From the NCBI GenBank assembly GCA_034429475.1, contig DAOUGD010000342.1:1-46630 (forward strand): DNA of 46,630 nt, given 5' to 3'. The number at the start of each line of letters is the position of its first letter. Positions within the stretch are counted from its first letter, which is position 1. This DNA is from JAKQHY01 sp034429475. Lineage in GTDB: Bacteria > Chloroflexota > Anaerolineae > B4-G1 > SLSP01. The notes below the pieces were generated by a model. It was not told the DNA's origin, ran no database searches, and saw only the letters and a list, made by a program, of their open reading frames with translations. Of the stretch, positions 39,010-46,630 are shown one piece after another. Both the position numbers and the translations under genes were made by a program.

Positions 39010-40000
39010 AGGAGTAGGCCGGCTCAAAGCCAATGAGAGCGCGCGCCTGCGCGATGCTCACCAACGTCTCCGTGCCCCGCACGGGCTGTTTCCACACCGT
39101 TACCTCGGGGAAAAAGACTGCCGCCAGTTCTTGCGAAGAAAGCCGCACGAAATTGCGCGCGTCAGTCACGTAGAGCGCGTGACTGCCCGTGAAATCCGCC
39201 AGCAGTCCCTTTTCCGCCGCCTGCGCCGCATCGCGCACGTCCAGGCTCGTCCAGAAGTTGCTGCGCCCGAACATGACATTCGTGTCCGGCGCGCTAAAAT
39301 CGAATTGTGTCTCCCACTCCCGATTCCGGGCGCGTTCCTCGAAGCGGGCGATCATCGCGCGGACGCGCTTGGTGCGCGCCGGTTCCGTCAGCGCCAGCAT
39401 GGCGGCGGTTTGCTTCTCACAGGCAGTGACGAAGTCCGTTAGAATCGAAGGCGGGTCGGCCTCCAGGTCATAGACCGCCGGGAAGCGCAGGAATACACTG
39501 CTGACGCCCTCGCGCCGCCAGAAATACCCGCCGATCTCTTCAATCATCTGCTTGGAGAAGGAATAGGGATCGGTCGTGTAAAGCGGATGCTCCTCGTCAA
39601 TGGGAAAATAGCGCAGTTGCCCCGCCGGGAAGTCCACGCCGAAATTGTAGCCCAGCGCATTGATCGAACTGGCGCAGACCACCCGCTTGATCCCGGCCGC
39701 CGCGGCCGCCGCGAATACGTTGAACGTCCCGCCCACGTTGACGCGGAACATCTCCGCACCGTGCGCCATGCTTGGATGGCGATAGGCGGCCAGGTGGATG
39801 ACGCCTTCTATGCCTTCCATGTAGGAAGCGAGGGCCGCGTAGTCGGTCACATCACACGCATAACACTCCGCGCCGGAGATCGGCGCATCCATGCGCCGAT
39901 CCAGCACACGCACCGTGTGTCCATGATTCAATAACCACCGGACGGTAGGCCGTCCGATTTCCCCCATGCCGCCGGTCACGAGAATTTTCATATTATTCAT
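38990..40000 (-). CDS. NAD(P)-dependent sugar epimerase/dehydratase (extended SDR)
   Basis: A 336-residue extended short-chain dehydrogenase. N-terminal MKILVTGGMGEIGRPTV is the nucleotide-binding glycine motif; CDVTDYAAL follows, then VIHLAAYRHPSM, CASSINALGYN and the active-site PYSFSKQ (YxxxK). The C-terminal substrate domain is unlike GalE and not assignable. The ATG at 40000 is preferred because GAGGAGGGG lies 6-7 bases upstream, inside the end of the flavoprotein gene, which it overlaps by 8 bases (coupled translation). An upstream in-frame start at 40039 is rejected. The 3' end overlaps the convergent sensor kinase. Confidence 0.9.
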   Translation of the reverse strand: MNNMKILVTGGMGEIGRPTVRWLLNHGHTVRVLDRRMDAPISGAECYACDVTDYAALASYMEGIEGVIHLAAYRHPSMAHGAEMFRVNVGGTFNVFAAAAAAGIKRVVCASSINALGYNFGVDFPAGQLRYFPIDEEHPLYTTDPYSFSKQMIEEIGGYFWRREGVSSVFLRFPAVYDLEADPPSILTDFVTACEKQTAAMLALTEPARTKRVRAMIARFEERARNREWETQFDFSAPDTNVMFGRSNFWTSLDVRDAAQAAEKGLLADFTGSHALYVTDARNFVRLSSQELAAVFFPEVTVWKQPVRGTETLVSIAQARALIGFEPAYSFNAAGA

Positions 40001-41387
40001 AAATTTCCCCTCCTCTAAACTTTGCCCACGCCGTCTCAAACCACGAGTCGGGATGTGGGAGCGGGCGGCGCGGAATCCAGGCGCATGTGACCTGCCCTGC
40101 GGTTGTGGCGGTTGTTTCCAACACCTGCTCGCGGAACGCCACCGCTTCGGGCAGAATCCGCCACGCGGCGTCGAGCCGGTCGTGAACCGGCGCGCCGTCC
40201 GGGTCTACGGCCATCGCGGAGCCGCGACTGCCCACGCCGCTCTCCAACGCAAACCGGATCGCTTCCAGGTAGACGGCGTGCGCGAAGCAGAGCTGCCGGT
40301 TGCGCAGGCTCTCGCCGACGTCCGCCGGATCGGGAGCCGCGTTGACGCGCCGGAATTGCGCCCACGCCTCCGGCACGGCCTGCCGCAGTTCCGCCAGCGA
40401 GCGGATGTGCGCGCCGGCCCGGCTCATCCGCGCCTGGAACTCGGCCCGCTCGGCTTCCCAGGAGCGGGCCGAGCCCGGCTGCGCCAACCATGTCAGCAAA
40501 TCGGATGCCGCGGCTGCCACCGTCTGCTGCGCGGCGTCCTCGTCCAGCGTCCAGCCCAGGTAGCGGTTGGCGATGTACTCCGCCGCGCGGAAGCCCGCGA
40601 CCTGCCCGGAGTTGAGCGCGGAGCCGCCAGGCCGGTAGACGCCGTGCGAGCCGTTCACTTCGCCGAGCGGGAACAGGTGCTTGACGTTCACGGACTCCCA
40701 CCACAGAGTGCCTGCCAACCCGCCATTGTTGTGCTGCGCGCACACAGCGATTTCCAACGGTTCGGTGTGGAGGTCAATGCCGTGGTCGCGGTAGAGCTGG
40801 ATCGCGCCGGGGTTCATCTTTGCCAGGCGGGCGATGGGAGTGTCCAGCAGCGCTTCCGATTTAGCGAGGTAGGTATACGCTTCCTCGCTCAACTCCTCGA
40901 AGCGGAAGTCCTCCGGGTTGGCGCGGAAGTCGAGGAAGACGCGCCGTCCGCGCTGCACCGTTTCAATGTAGACCAGGATGTCCACAAGGGAGGAGCCGCC
41001 GATGACCTTGCGCGTGTCGAAGGGCCATTGATAGCCCTTGAGGAAGACCATCGAGTTCATCGCGCCGACGGAATCAAAATACTCGCGCATAAATTCGTGG
41101 GGGTTACTCACACCGTCCGCGTCGGTGCTGATGAAGCGCGGGATGACTTGCATATACGTCCCGGAGACGTTCCAGCGGAATTGCGTAGAGGCCAGCCCGT
41201 ACTGCGATTCCGGCAAACTCTGCGCCTTGGCGCCCGCCAGCAGCGCCAGTCCAATCGCGCCGGTATGCACGTCGGGGTAGACGCTGGTGCGGTACAATCC
41301 GCCCGGCCCACCGACGGCAAACACCACATTTTCCGCCGCATACGCCTCCAGCCTTCCCTCCGCATCCAGCGCCAACGCCCCAACCAT
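39993..41387 (-). CDS. FAD-dependent oxidoreductase, C-terminal piece (interrupted gene)
   Basis: A 464-residue reading frame that continues the flavoprotein begun at 41963, in the same frame but after an in-frame TAG (41394-41396). It holds the second FAD contact ENVVFAVGGPGGLYR and the catalytic-domain segments FRWNVSGTY and FISTDADG. The C-terminal FAD motif GEVNGSHGVYRPGGSALNSGQVAGFRAAEYIA and a helical domain follow, as in succinate dehydrogenase/fumarate reductase/L-aspartate oxidase-like flavoproteins. An ATG at 41387 right after the stop, with GGGG upstream, could allow reinitiation; otherwise the gene is broken. It overlaps the epimerase start by 8 bases. Confidence 0.72.
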   Translation of the reverse strand: MVGALALDAEGRLEAYAAENVVFAVGGPGGLYRTSVYPDVHTGAIGLALLAGAKAQSLPESQYGLASTQFRWNVSGTYMQVIPRFISTDADGVSNPHEFMREYFDSVGAMNSMVFLKGYQWPFDTRKVIGGSSLVDILVYIETVQRGRRVFLDFRANPEDFRFEELSEEAYTYLAKSEALLDTPIARLAKMNPGAIQLYRDHGIDLHTEPLEIAVCAQHNNGGLAGTLWWESVNVKHLFPLGEVNGSHGVYRPGGSALNSGQVAGFRAAEYIANRYLGWTLDEDAAQQTVAAAASDLLTWLAQPGSARSWEAERAEFQARMSRAGAHIRSLAELRQAVPEAWAQFRRVNAAPDPADVGESLRNRQLCFAHAVYLEAIRFALESGVGSRGSAMAVDPDGAPVHDRLDAAWRILPEAVAFREQVLETTATTAGQVTCAWIPRRPLPHPDSWFETAWAKFRGGEIYE

Positions 41388-41393
41388 GCGCTT

Positions 41394-41963
41394 CTACCCC
41401 GCTCCCCCGCTCCCCCGCTCCCCCTCACCCTTTTCCGTCACCAACTCCACCACATTCCGCCCCTCCCGCACTGGAATTCCCAACGCCTGCACCTGGCGGA
41501 TGAGCGCGCGGCACATCTCGCGGGAGGTGTACGGGCCGATGGAGGTGGCGCGTTGGCGCGGGTCGTGGTCGGTCTTGTAGCCGACGAATTGTCCGTAGGC
41601 GTCGCGGGGGAACGGCACGCCGAGGTTCACCAGGTGCAAGAACGCGCGCGCCGAGAGGCTGGCCTCGACGAGCGCCAGATCGCCGTGCATACTGCCGCCG
41701 GCGAAGTACGTCTCCGCCAGAACTTCTGGCGCGTCCGTATCCTGGCCGCACAGCGAGAGCTTGTAGTACGTTTGCTTGTCGCTGCCGGTGTTGATGGAGG
41801 TGCCCATCTGCAAGCCTTCGGTGACAATGAGCACGTCGTCCACCCCGCTGGCGCGCAGTTGGACGGCGGCATTTAATCCCGCCGCGCCGCTGCCGATGAC
41901 CAGGGTGTGAACCCAGGTGATGGGAAGCGGTCGCCCTGATAAAGTGATGGTTTCTTCACGCAT
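41394..41963 (-). CDS. FAD-dependent oxidoreductase, N-terminal piece (interrupted gene)
   Basis: A 189-residue piece with the Rossmann FAD motif VIGSGAAGLNAAVQLRASG, the flavin-site GTSINTGSDKQTYYK and SIGPYTSREMCRALIRQVQALG. It ends abruptly in a low-complexity tail GEGERGSGGAG encoded by three GGGGGAGC octamers (41401-41424), followed by TAG. The missing remainder is in the same frame at 39993-41387, so the two pieces are one gene cut by a stop next to a repeat. A TTGTCA-N17-CAAAAT promoter and SD AAAGGA precede the ATG, so expression signals are intact. It may be a recent pseudogene, a two-peptide enzyme, or an assembly error. Confidence 0.72.
   Translation of the reverse strand: MREETITLSGRPLPITWVHTLVIGSGAAGLNAAVQLRASGVDDVLIVTEGLQMGTSINTGSDKQTYYKLSLCGQDTDAPEVLAETYFAGGSMHGDLALVEASLSARAFLHLVNLGVPFPRDAYGQFVGYKTDHDPRQRATSIGPYTSREMCRALIRQVQALGIPVREGRNVVELVTEKGEGERGSGGAG
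41401..41424. repeat. GCTCCCCC octamer x3
   Basis: Three exact 8-bp units (GGGGGAGC on the coding strand) inside the flavoprotein gene, 4 bases upstream of the disrupting TAG in reading order. Homologous proteins would not be expected to have a Gly/Ser/Arg tract here. Confidence 0.9.
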
Positions 41964-41998
41964 CGTTTTGTCCTTTCATGGAAAGCCTCTACTTCCGT

Positions 41999-42027
41999 AT
42001 TTTGGCACAGCTATGGTTTTATGACAA
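41999..42027 (-). promoter_or_regulatory. Promoter of the flavoprotein gene
   Basis: Minus strand TTGTCA (42027-42022), 17-base spacer, CAAAAT (42004-41999), about 36 bases before the ATG. It diverges from the acetate-CoA ligase promoter. Confidence 0.45.
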
Positions 42028-42055
42028 GTCAATTTTGAAGGGTGACTATTTGCTC

Positions 42056-42083
42056 TTGACACCCTGCCACAAACGTCTAAAAT
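42056..42083 (+). promoter_or_regulatory. Promoter of the acetate-CoA ligase gene
   Basis: Consensus TTGACA (42056-42061), 16-base spacer, TAAAAT (42078-42083). The predicted start near 42090 leaves an unusually long leader of about 240 bases. Confidence 0.65.
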
Positions 42084-42089
42084 ACGGCT

Positions 42090-42329
42090 TTAGGGTGAAG
42101 AGTATCTCCGAAATTATGCCAGGGAGTCTGTGAGGACGAAATGCCTGGCAGCGACATCTACTCATTCTCCATACGGTCGTTTTAGGGAGGCAAAGGTGAT
42201 TGATCCAATAACACCACTCAGAAAAAGAAAAGCATTCCTGCTTTTCTTTTTCTTTGCCTGTGATGACTCAACGCACCTTTGTATTCACCTTCCCCAGATT
42301 CCAGTAAGGCAAGGAACAAGGTATAACGT
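42090..42329 (+). promoter_or_regulatory. Long structured 5' leader of the acetate-CoA ligase gene
   Basis: About 240 non-coding bases after the promoter hold three successive hairpins. These are TGCCAGG/CCTGGCA (42117-42123 with 42144-42150), GGTGATTG paired with CAAT-AA-CACC (42195-42215), and a perfect 15-base purine/pyrimidine stem, AGAAAAAGAAAAGCA (42220-42234) with its reverse complement (42239-42253). The last ends in a U-rich 3' arm. It matches no riboswitch family that I can recognise by its core motifs. It could be an attenuator or a leader RNA; this is inference. Confidence 0.45.
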
Positions 42330-44432
42330 ATGTTAGAAACATTTTTCTCTCCAAAGTCAGTAGCTGTTATTGGCGCTTCGCGCGATCCCGAAAAGTTGGG
42401 CTTTTCCGTCTTAAATAACATCATCCAGGCCGGTTTCCCCGGCAAAATTTACCCGATTAACCCCAAGTCCGATGAAATTCTTGGCCTCAAGGCTTATCCC
42501 TCTGTCACTGATGTTCCCGGCAAGATCGATCTGGCGGTGATTGTCATCCCGGCGCGGTTCGTGCTGGCGGCAGTCGAGGAATGTGGTAAGAAGAAGATTC
42601 CCTCCGTCGTCGTCATCAGCGCCGGCTTCCGTGAGGCCGGGCGCGAGGGGTTGGAGCAGGAATTGCAACTGGTCGCGCTCGCCCAGAAGCACCACATCCG
42701 CCTGATCGGGCCGAACTGCCTGGGTATCATCAACACCCATTCTCCGCTCAATGCCACCTTCGCGGCCGGGATGCCGCAAAGCGGGCCGATTTCCTTTATG
42801 TCCCAGTCGGGCGCGTTGGGGACGGCGGTGTTGGACATGGCGATGGGCGGGCACATCGGGTTTGCGAAGTTTGTCAGCCTGGGCAATAAGGCCGATGTGA
42901 GCGAGATTGACCTGATGGAGGCCTGGGGCGACGACCCCGACTCGCGCGTCATCCTGATGTACGTCGAAGGCGTGCCGCACGGGCAAAAGTTCATCGAGAC
43001 GGCCAAGCGCATTACGCGCAAGAAGCCGGTAGTGGCGATCAAGTCCGGCGTGACCGCGTCCGGTTCGCGGGCGGTGTCGTCGCATACCGGCAGCCTGGCC
43101 GGGTCGGAGGCCGCGTACAAGGCCGCTTTCAATCAGGCCGGCATCATCCGCGCCATTTCAATGGAAGCGTTGTTTGATTATGCGCGGGCGTTTGCCTACC
43201 AACCCCTGCTCAAGGGCGACCGCATCGCCATTGTGACCAACGCCGGCGGGCCGGGCATCCTGGCGACCGATGCGTTGGAACGCGCGAAACTGGAGATTCC
43301 CCGTCTCACCCCGGAGACGACAGAGAAGTTGATGGCGAATCTGCCGGGCGCTGCCAGCGCCGCCAATCCGGTGGATGTGTTGGGGGATGCGCTGGCCGAC
43401 CGTTACGAACATGCGTTGCAGTTAGTCTTGAACGACCCGAAGGTAGATGGCGTCATCGTCATTGTCACGCCGCAGGCCATGACGGAGATCGAGGCCACGG
43501 CGCACGCTGTCGGGCGGATGGCGAAGGATTGCGGCAAGCCGGTGCTGGGGTGTTTTATGGGCGAGGCGCGCATCCAGGCCGGGGTGGATGTGTTGTGGCA
43601 GTACGGCATTCCTAACTATCCCTTCCCTGAGCGTGCGGCCGACGCGCTGGCCGCGATGCGAGACTATCGCAAAGAACAGGATCGCCGCATCTTTGGCGCC
43701 GTGCCCATTGATGTGGACAAACGCCCGGTGCGCGAGTTGTTTGACCGCGTGCGTTCCGAGGGCCGCGTCTCCATCGGCGACGCCGAGGCGTGGGAAGTGC
43801 TCAAGGCCTACGGCTTCACCGTGCCCCGCTCGCGGCTGGCGAGCAGCCCGGAGGAGGCAGTCAGTATCGCCGAAGAGTTTGGCTACCCCGTCGTGATGAA
43901 GATCGCCTCGCCCGATATTTTGCACAAGACGGACGTGGGCGGCGTCAAGGTCAACTTGCGCACGCCGGGCGATGTGCGGGATGCGTTCGATCTGATGATT
44001 TATCGCGCCGGACGCTATGTGCCGGGGGCGCGTGTTTGGGGTTGTCAAGTGCAGGAAATGGTGCATGGAGGCCGCGAGGTACTGCTGGGTATGAGCCGCG
44101 ATCCGCAATTTGGGCCGTTGGTCGCCTTCGGGTTGGGCGGTATTTATGTGGAGGCGTTGAAAGATGTCTCCTTCCGCATCGCTCCCTTCAGCCCCCGTGA
44201 GGCCGATGAGATGATCCGCGAGATTCGCGCGTATCGGCTCCTGGAAGGGGTGCGCGGCGAACCGCCGTCGGACCACATGGCGCTGGTGGACGCCCTGCTT
44301 CGTATCAGCCAACTGGTGACGGATTTCCCCGAAATCGTCGAGATGGACGTCAACCCGTTGATGGTCTTCGAGGAAGGCCGGGGCGCGATGGCGATTGATA
44401 TGCGCCTCGTTCTGGCAACGAAGACAAGTTAA
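42330..44432 (+). CDS. Acetate-CoA ligase (ADP-forming), fused alpha-beta
   Basis: A 700-residue ADP-forming acyl-CoA synthetase: acetyl-CoA + ADP + Pi to acetate + ATP + CoA, and the reverse, with a phosphohistidine relay. The CoA-binding domain opens with FFSPKSVAVIGASRDPEKLGFSVLNNI. The ligase domain carries SQSGALGTAVLD and the phosphorylated His in VSSHTGSLAGSEAAYKAAF (H252). The C-terminal ATP-grasp (beta) domain has PVVMKIASPDILHKTDVGGVKVNL (second His, H532) and MDVNPLMVF. Alpha and beta are fused in the order usual for bacteria. It is probably a fermentative ATP-yielding enzyme. SD is weak (AAGGAA). acs follows 92 bases downstream. Confidence 0.95.
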   Translation: MLETFFSPKSVAVIGASRDPEKLGFSVLNNIIQAGFPGKIYPINPKSDEILGLKAYPSVTDVPGKIDLAVIVIPARFVLAAVEECGKKKIPSVVVISAGFREAGREGLEQELQLVALAQKHHIRLIGPNCLGIINTHSPLNATFAAGMPQSGPISFMSQSGALGTAVLDMAMGGHIGFAKFVSLGNKADVSEIDLMEAWGDDPDSRVILMYVEGVPHGQKFIETAKRITRKKPVVAIKSGVTASGSRAVSSHTGSLAGSEAAYKAAFNQAGIIRAISMEALFDYARAFAYQPLLKGDRIAIVTNAGGPGILATDALERAKLEIPRLTPETTEKLMANLPGAASAANPVDVLGDALADRYEHALQLVLNDPKVDGVIVIVTPQAMTEIEATAHAVGRMAKDCGKPVLGCFMGEARIQAGVDVLWQYGIPNYPFPERAADALAAMRDYRKEQDRRIFGAVPIDVDKRPVRELFDRVRSEGRVSIGDAEAWEVLKAYGFTVPRSRLASSPEEAVSIAEEFGYPVVMKIASPDILHKTDVGGVKVNLRTPGDVRDAFDLMIYRAGRYVPGARVWGCQVQEMVHGGREVLLGMSRDPQFGPLVAFGLGGIYVEALKDVSFRIAPFSPREADEMIREIRAYRLLEGVRGEPPSDHMALVDALLRISQLVTDFPEIVEMDVNPLMVFEEGRGAMAIDMRLVLATKTS

Positions 44433-44524
44433 TCTCAGTGTTGATTCTGTCTGTGAATTTCCCGTGATTCATGGACAGACACAGAAAATCACCCTTATCT
44501 TTTTAATTTAGGAGGAACTGTAGT
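44433..44524 (+). other. Gap between the two acetate genes
   Basis: TGTCTGT-GAAT (44448-44458) pairs with ATTC-ATGG-ACAGACA (44467-44481; ATGG unpaired), an 11-base-pair bulged hairpin without a following T run. TTTAGGAGG then provides the acs ribosome-binding site. The hairpin could adjust read-through or mRNA stability between the genes. Confidence 0.5.
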
Positions 44525-46486
44525 ATGTCTGAACAAGTGGAACAAAAGCGTTTTTCACCGCTCGCCGAGATCAGCGCCAAGGCGTATATCAAGTCTTATG
44601 AGCAATATAAAGCGATGTACGACGAGTCCATCAACAACCCGGATGGGTTCTGGCTCCAGGTTGCAACCGAGTTCGTGGATTGGTTCAAGGCTCCCACGAT
44701 AGGTCGCAACTACACCTGGGACAGCAGCGAACGCATCATCCAGCACAAGTGGTTCGAGGATGGGCAGTTGAATCTCTCGTACAACTGTCTGGATCGGCAC
44801 GCCAATAGTTGGCGCAAGACCAAAGCCGCCATCATCTGGCAGGGTGAGCCGGAAGAGGATGTGAAGGTCTATACATACCAGGATTTGCTCCGCGAGGTCA
44901 GCAAGTTCGCCAACGTGCTCAAGAGCAAAGGCATCCAGAAGGGCGACCGGGTGTCCATCTATATGCCGATGGTACCTGAACTGGCGATTGCGATGCTGGC
45001 CTGCACGCGCATTGGCGCGATCCACTCCATCGTGTTCGGCGGTTTCAGCGCCTCTTCGCTCGCCGACCGGATTCAGGATTCAGAATGTAAGCTGTTGATC
45101 ACGACCGACGTGTCGTTGCGCTCCGGCAAGGCCATCCCGCTCAAGACCATTGCGGATGAAGCGCTGAAGACCTGTCCTTCGGTCAAACACGTGATCGTGG
45201 CACAGCGCGGCGCCGAGGGCAAGGCAACCATGGTCGAGGGCCGCGACACCTGGTGGCACGATGAAATGGCGAATGCCTCGATGGTGTGCGATCCAGAGGT
45301 CATGAACGCGGAAGACCCGCTCTTCATCCTGTACACCTCTGGCTCAACCGGCAAGCCCAAGGGCGTGATGCACACCACCGGTGGGTATCTCACCTACGTG
45401 GCGATGACGCACAAGTATATCTTCGACGTGCATGACGAGGATACCTACTGGTGTACGGCCGACATTGGCTGGGTGACGGGGCACAGCTACATCGTCTACG
45501 GCCCGCTCGCCAATGGCGCCACCAGCGTGATGTACGAGAGCGTGCCAACGTACCCTGACGCCAGCCGCTTCTGGCACATCGTGGATAAATTCCAGGTCAA
45601 CGTCTTCTACACCGCACCGACTGTCATCCGCTCGCTGGCCCGTATGGGCACCGAGTGGGTCGAGAAGTGCGATCTTTCCAGCCTGCGCATCCTGGGCAGC
45701 GTCGGTGAGCCGATTAACCCCGAAGCGTGGCTCTGGTATCACCGCAACATCGGCAAAGGCCGCTGCCCCATCGTGGATACGTGGTGGCAGACCGAGACCG
45801 GCGGCATCCTGATCACGCCGCTGCCCGGCGTCCACACCCTCAAACCCGCCAGCGCCAGCCAGCCGTTCTTCGGTGTGGAACCGATCATCATCCGGGACGA
45901 TGGGTCGGAATGTCCTGTAGATGAAAGCGGTAAGTTGTGCATCAAGACCCCCTGGCCCGGCATGGCGCGGACGATGTGGGGCGATCACGACCGCTTCATT
46001 GACACGTACTTTGCGATGTATGAAGATCTGTACTTCACCGGCGACGGCTGCCGCAAGGACGCCGACGGCGACTACTGGCTGATGGGCCGCATTGACGACG
46101 TGGTGAACGTCTCTGGGCACCGCATCGGCACGGCGGAAGTCGAGCACGCGCTGGTGAGCCACCCCGCCGTGGCCGAAGCCGCTGTCGTAGGTCGCCCGCA
46201 CGACATCAAGGGGCAGGCGTTGTACGCTTACGTCACGCCACACAAGGGCTTTGAACCGAATGATGCGCTCGTCAAAGAATTGATGGATCACGTCCGCAAG
46301 GAAATCGGCCCGATCTCCCGCCCGGATGAGATTCAGTTCACGGATGCGCTGCCCAAGACACGCAGTGGCAAGATCATGCGCCGCATCCTGCGCAAGATTG
46401 CCGAGGGCGACATCAGCGCGTTGGGCGATACCTCCACGCTGGCCGATCCCACTGTGGTGGATCGGTTGGTCGAGGGACGCAAGTAG
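44525..46486 (+). CDS. acs: Acetyl-CoA synthetase (AMP-forming)
   Basis: A 653-residue AMP-forming acetate-CoA ligase that activates acetate at the cost of two phosphate bonds. Motifs: P-loop YTSGSTGKPKGVMHTTGGY, ADIGWVTGHSYIVYGPL, DTWWQTETGG with the acetate-pocket Trp, hinge DYWLMGRIDDVVNVSGHRIGT, and PKTRSGKIMRRILRK with the catalytic, acetylation-regulated lysine (K616). Length is standard. A strong SD (AGGAGG) precedes the ATG. It lies directly behind the ADP-forming enzyme on the same strand; the two favour opposite directions of acetate flux. Confidence 0.97.
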   Translation: MSEQVEQKRFSPLAEISAKAYIKSYEQYKAMYDESINNPDGFWLQVATEFVDWFKAPTIGRNYTWDSSERIIQHKWFEDGQLNLSYNCLDRHANSWRKTKAAIIWQGEPEEDVKVYTYQDLLREVSKFANVLKSKGIQKGDRVSIYMPMVPELAIAMLACTRIGAIHSIVFGGFSASSLADRIQDSECKLLITTDVSLRSGKAIPLKTIADEALKTCPSVKHVIVAQRGAEGKATMVEGRDTWWHDEMANASMVCDPEVMNAEDPLFILYTSGSTGKPKGVMHTTGGYLTYVAMTHKYIFDVHDEDTYWCTADIGWVTGHSYIVYGPLANGATSVMYESVPTYPDASRFWHIVDKFQVNVFYTAPTVIRSLARMGTEWVEKCDLSSLRILGSVGEPINPEAWLWYHRNIGKGRCPIVDTWWQTETGGILITPLPGVHTLKPASASQPFFGVEPIIIRDDGSECPVDESGKLCIKTPWPGMARTMWGDHDRFIDTYFAMYEDLYFTGDGCRKDADGDYWLMGRIDDVVNVSGHRIGTAEVEHALVSHPAVAEAAVVGRPHDIKGQALYAYVTPHKGFEPNDALVKELMDHVRKEIGPISRPDEIQFTDALPKTRSGKIMRRILRKIAEGDISALGDTSTLADPTVVDRLVEGRK

Positions 46487-46501
46487 TCCGCATTTTATTC
46501 G

Positions 46502-46538
46502 AGTCTTCCTGGAAGCTGGCTCAGCTTCCAGGAAGACT
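46502..46538 (+). terminator. Perfect 17-base hairpin after acs
   Basis: AGTCTTCCTGGAAGCTG (46502-46518) and its exact reverse complement (46522-46538) around GCT, 16 bases after the acs stop. There is no immediate T run, so it may be a repeat-type structure rather than a classical terminator. Further hairpins follow (GCGCC-TAAA-GGCG near 46577; GGGCGGGC/GCCCGCCC at 46612-46630). Confidence 0.6.
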
Positions 46539-46630
46539 TGGAATCTATCCGAAAATTCGTTTTGGCTCGTGATTTGCGCCTAAAGGCGTGGTTGAGGGAG
46601 TGTTTTTTCGTGGGCGGGCTGCGCCCGCCC

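Noticed and set aside
41394..41396. TAG recoded as pyrrolysine or another amino acid
   Set aside because: It adjoins a low-complexity repeat rather than a conserved catalytic position, and no Pyl genes or insertion element are visible; disruption is simpler.
42117..42150. Hammerhead-type ribozyme core (CTGTGAGGACGAAA)
   Set aside because: Only resembles CUGANGA...GAAA; the conserved core order and stems are not satisfied.
42130..42336. 68-residue leader peptide before the acetate-CoA ligase
   Set aside because: No SD, crosses the hairpins and has atypical composition; the region is better read as a non-coding leader.

Overview
This 46.6-kb, high-GC window has the gene content and style of a member of the Chloroflexota (Anaerolineae/Ardenticatenia/Caldilineae type). 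This is inferred from giant cyclase-AAA-TPR and CHAT-NTPase-TPR proteins, membrane glycosyltransferases with long beta-rich tails, Thr/Pro-rich lipoproteins, ADP-forming acetate-CoA ligase, and intergenic spaces full of heptanucleotide repeats. No rRNA, tRNA, CRISPR array, transposase or phage module was seen. It reads as chromosomal DNA.

Layout. 1-8.1 kb (+): a small protein cut by the window edge, a class III cyclase/AAA/TPR signalling protein, a GT2 polyprenyl-phosphate-type glycosyltransferase and an ArnT/GT39-like membrane glycosyltransferase. 8.1-14.9 kb (-): sensor histidine kinase, the ribosome-assembly GTPase Der, and a CHAT-protease/STAND/TPR protein whose ATG directly follows the der stop. 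15.1-18.4 kb (+): a YvlD-type membrane protein, then a complete ECF importer (S component, fused double ATPase, EcfT). 18.5-23.8 kb (+): diacylglycerol-kinase-like lipid kinase, PAP2 phosphatase, a surface protein with a VPDTG sorting-like tail, a PLP aminotransferase and a Thr/Pro-rich lipoprotein. 23.9-27.4 kb (-): methyltransferase, FemAB-like transferase, RmlC epimerase and a membrane-anchored alpha/beta hydrolase (envelope functions). 27.7-34.1 kb: GT4 glycosyltransferase (+), then on the minus strand RNA 2',3'-cyclic phosphodiesterase ThpR, a PP2C-like/beta-propeller membrane protein, a cold-shock protein, a dGTPase-like HD hydrolase and a 4-TM protein. 34.3-42 kb: GH20 hexosaminidase (+), DegT aminotransferase (-), 7TM-type sensor kinase (+), NAD-dependent epimerase and a flavoprotein reductase split by an in-frame TAG (-). 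This looks like an amino-sugar or surface-glycan neighbourhood. 42.3-46.5 kb (+): ADP-forming acetate-CoA ligase behind a long structured leader, then AMP-forming acetyl-CoA synthetase, together covering both directions of acetate-acetyl-CoA exchange.

The most unusual signal is the repeat system. Many gaps are built of 7-bp units of different sequence (GTTAGGA, AGTCCAA, ATTACGC, GCGAATA, ACGTTTC and others), often in both orientations so that they fold into long perfect hairpins. Repeats of this and related kinds also enter genes. They provide the stop codons and last residues of at least four proteins, overlap the start of the ECF ATPase, sit inside a membrane glycosyltransferase, and border the TAG that splits the flavoprotein. 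A second pattern is near-leaderless transcription: extended or well-spaced -10 elements lie only about 6-10 bases before the start codons of a glycosyltransferase and both sensor kinases.
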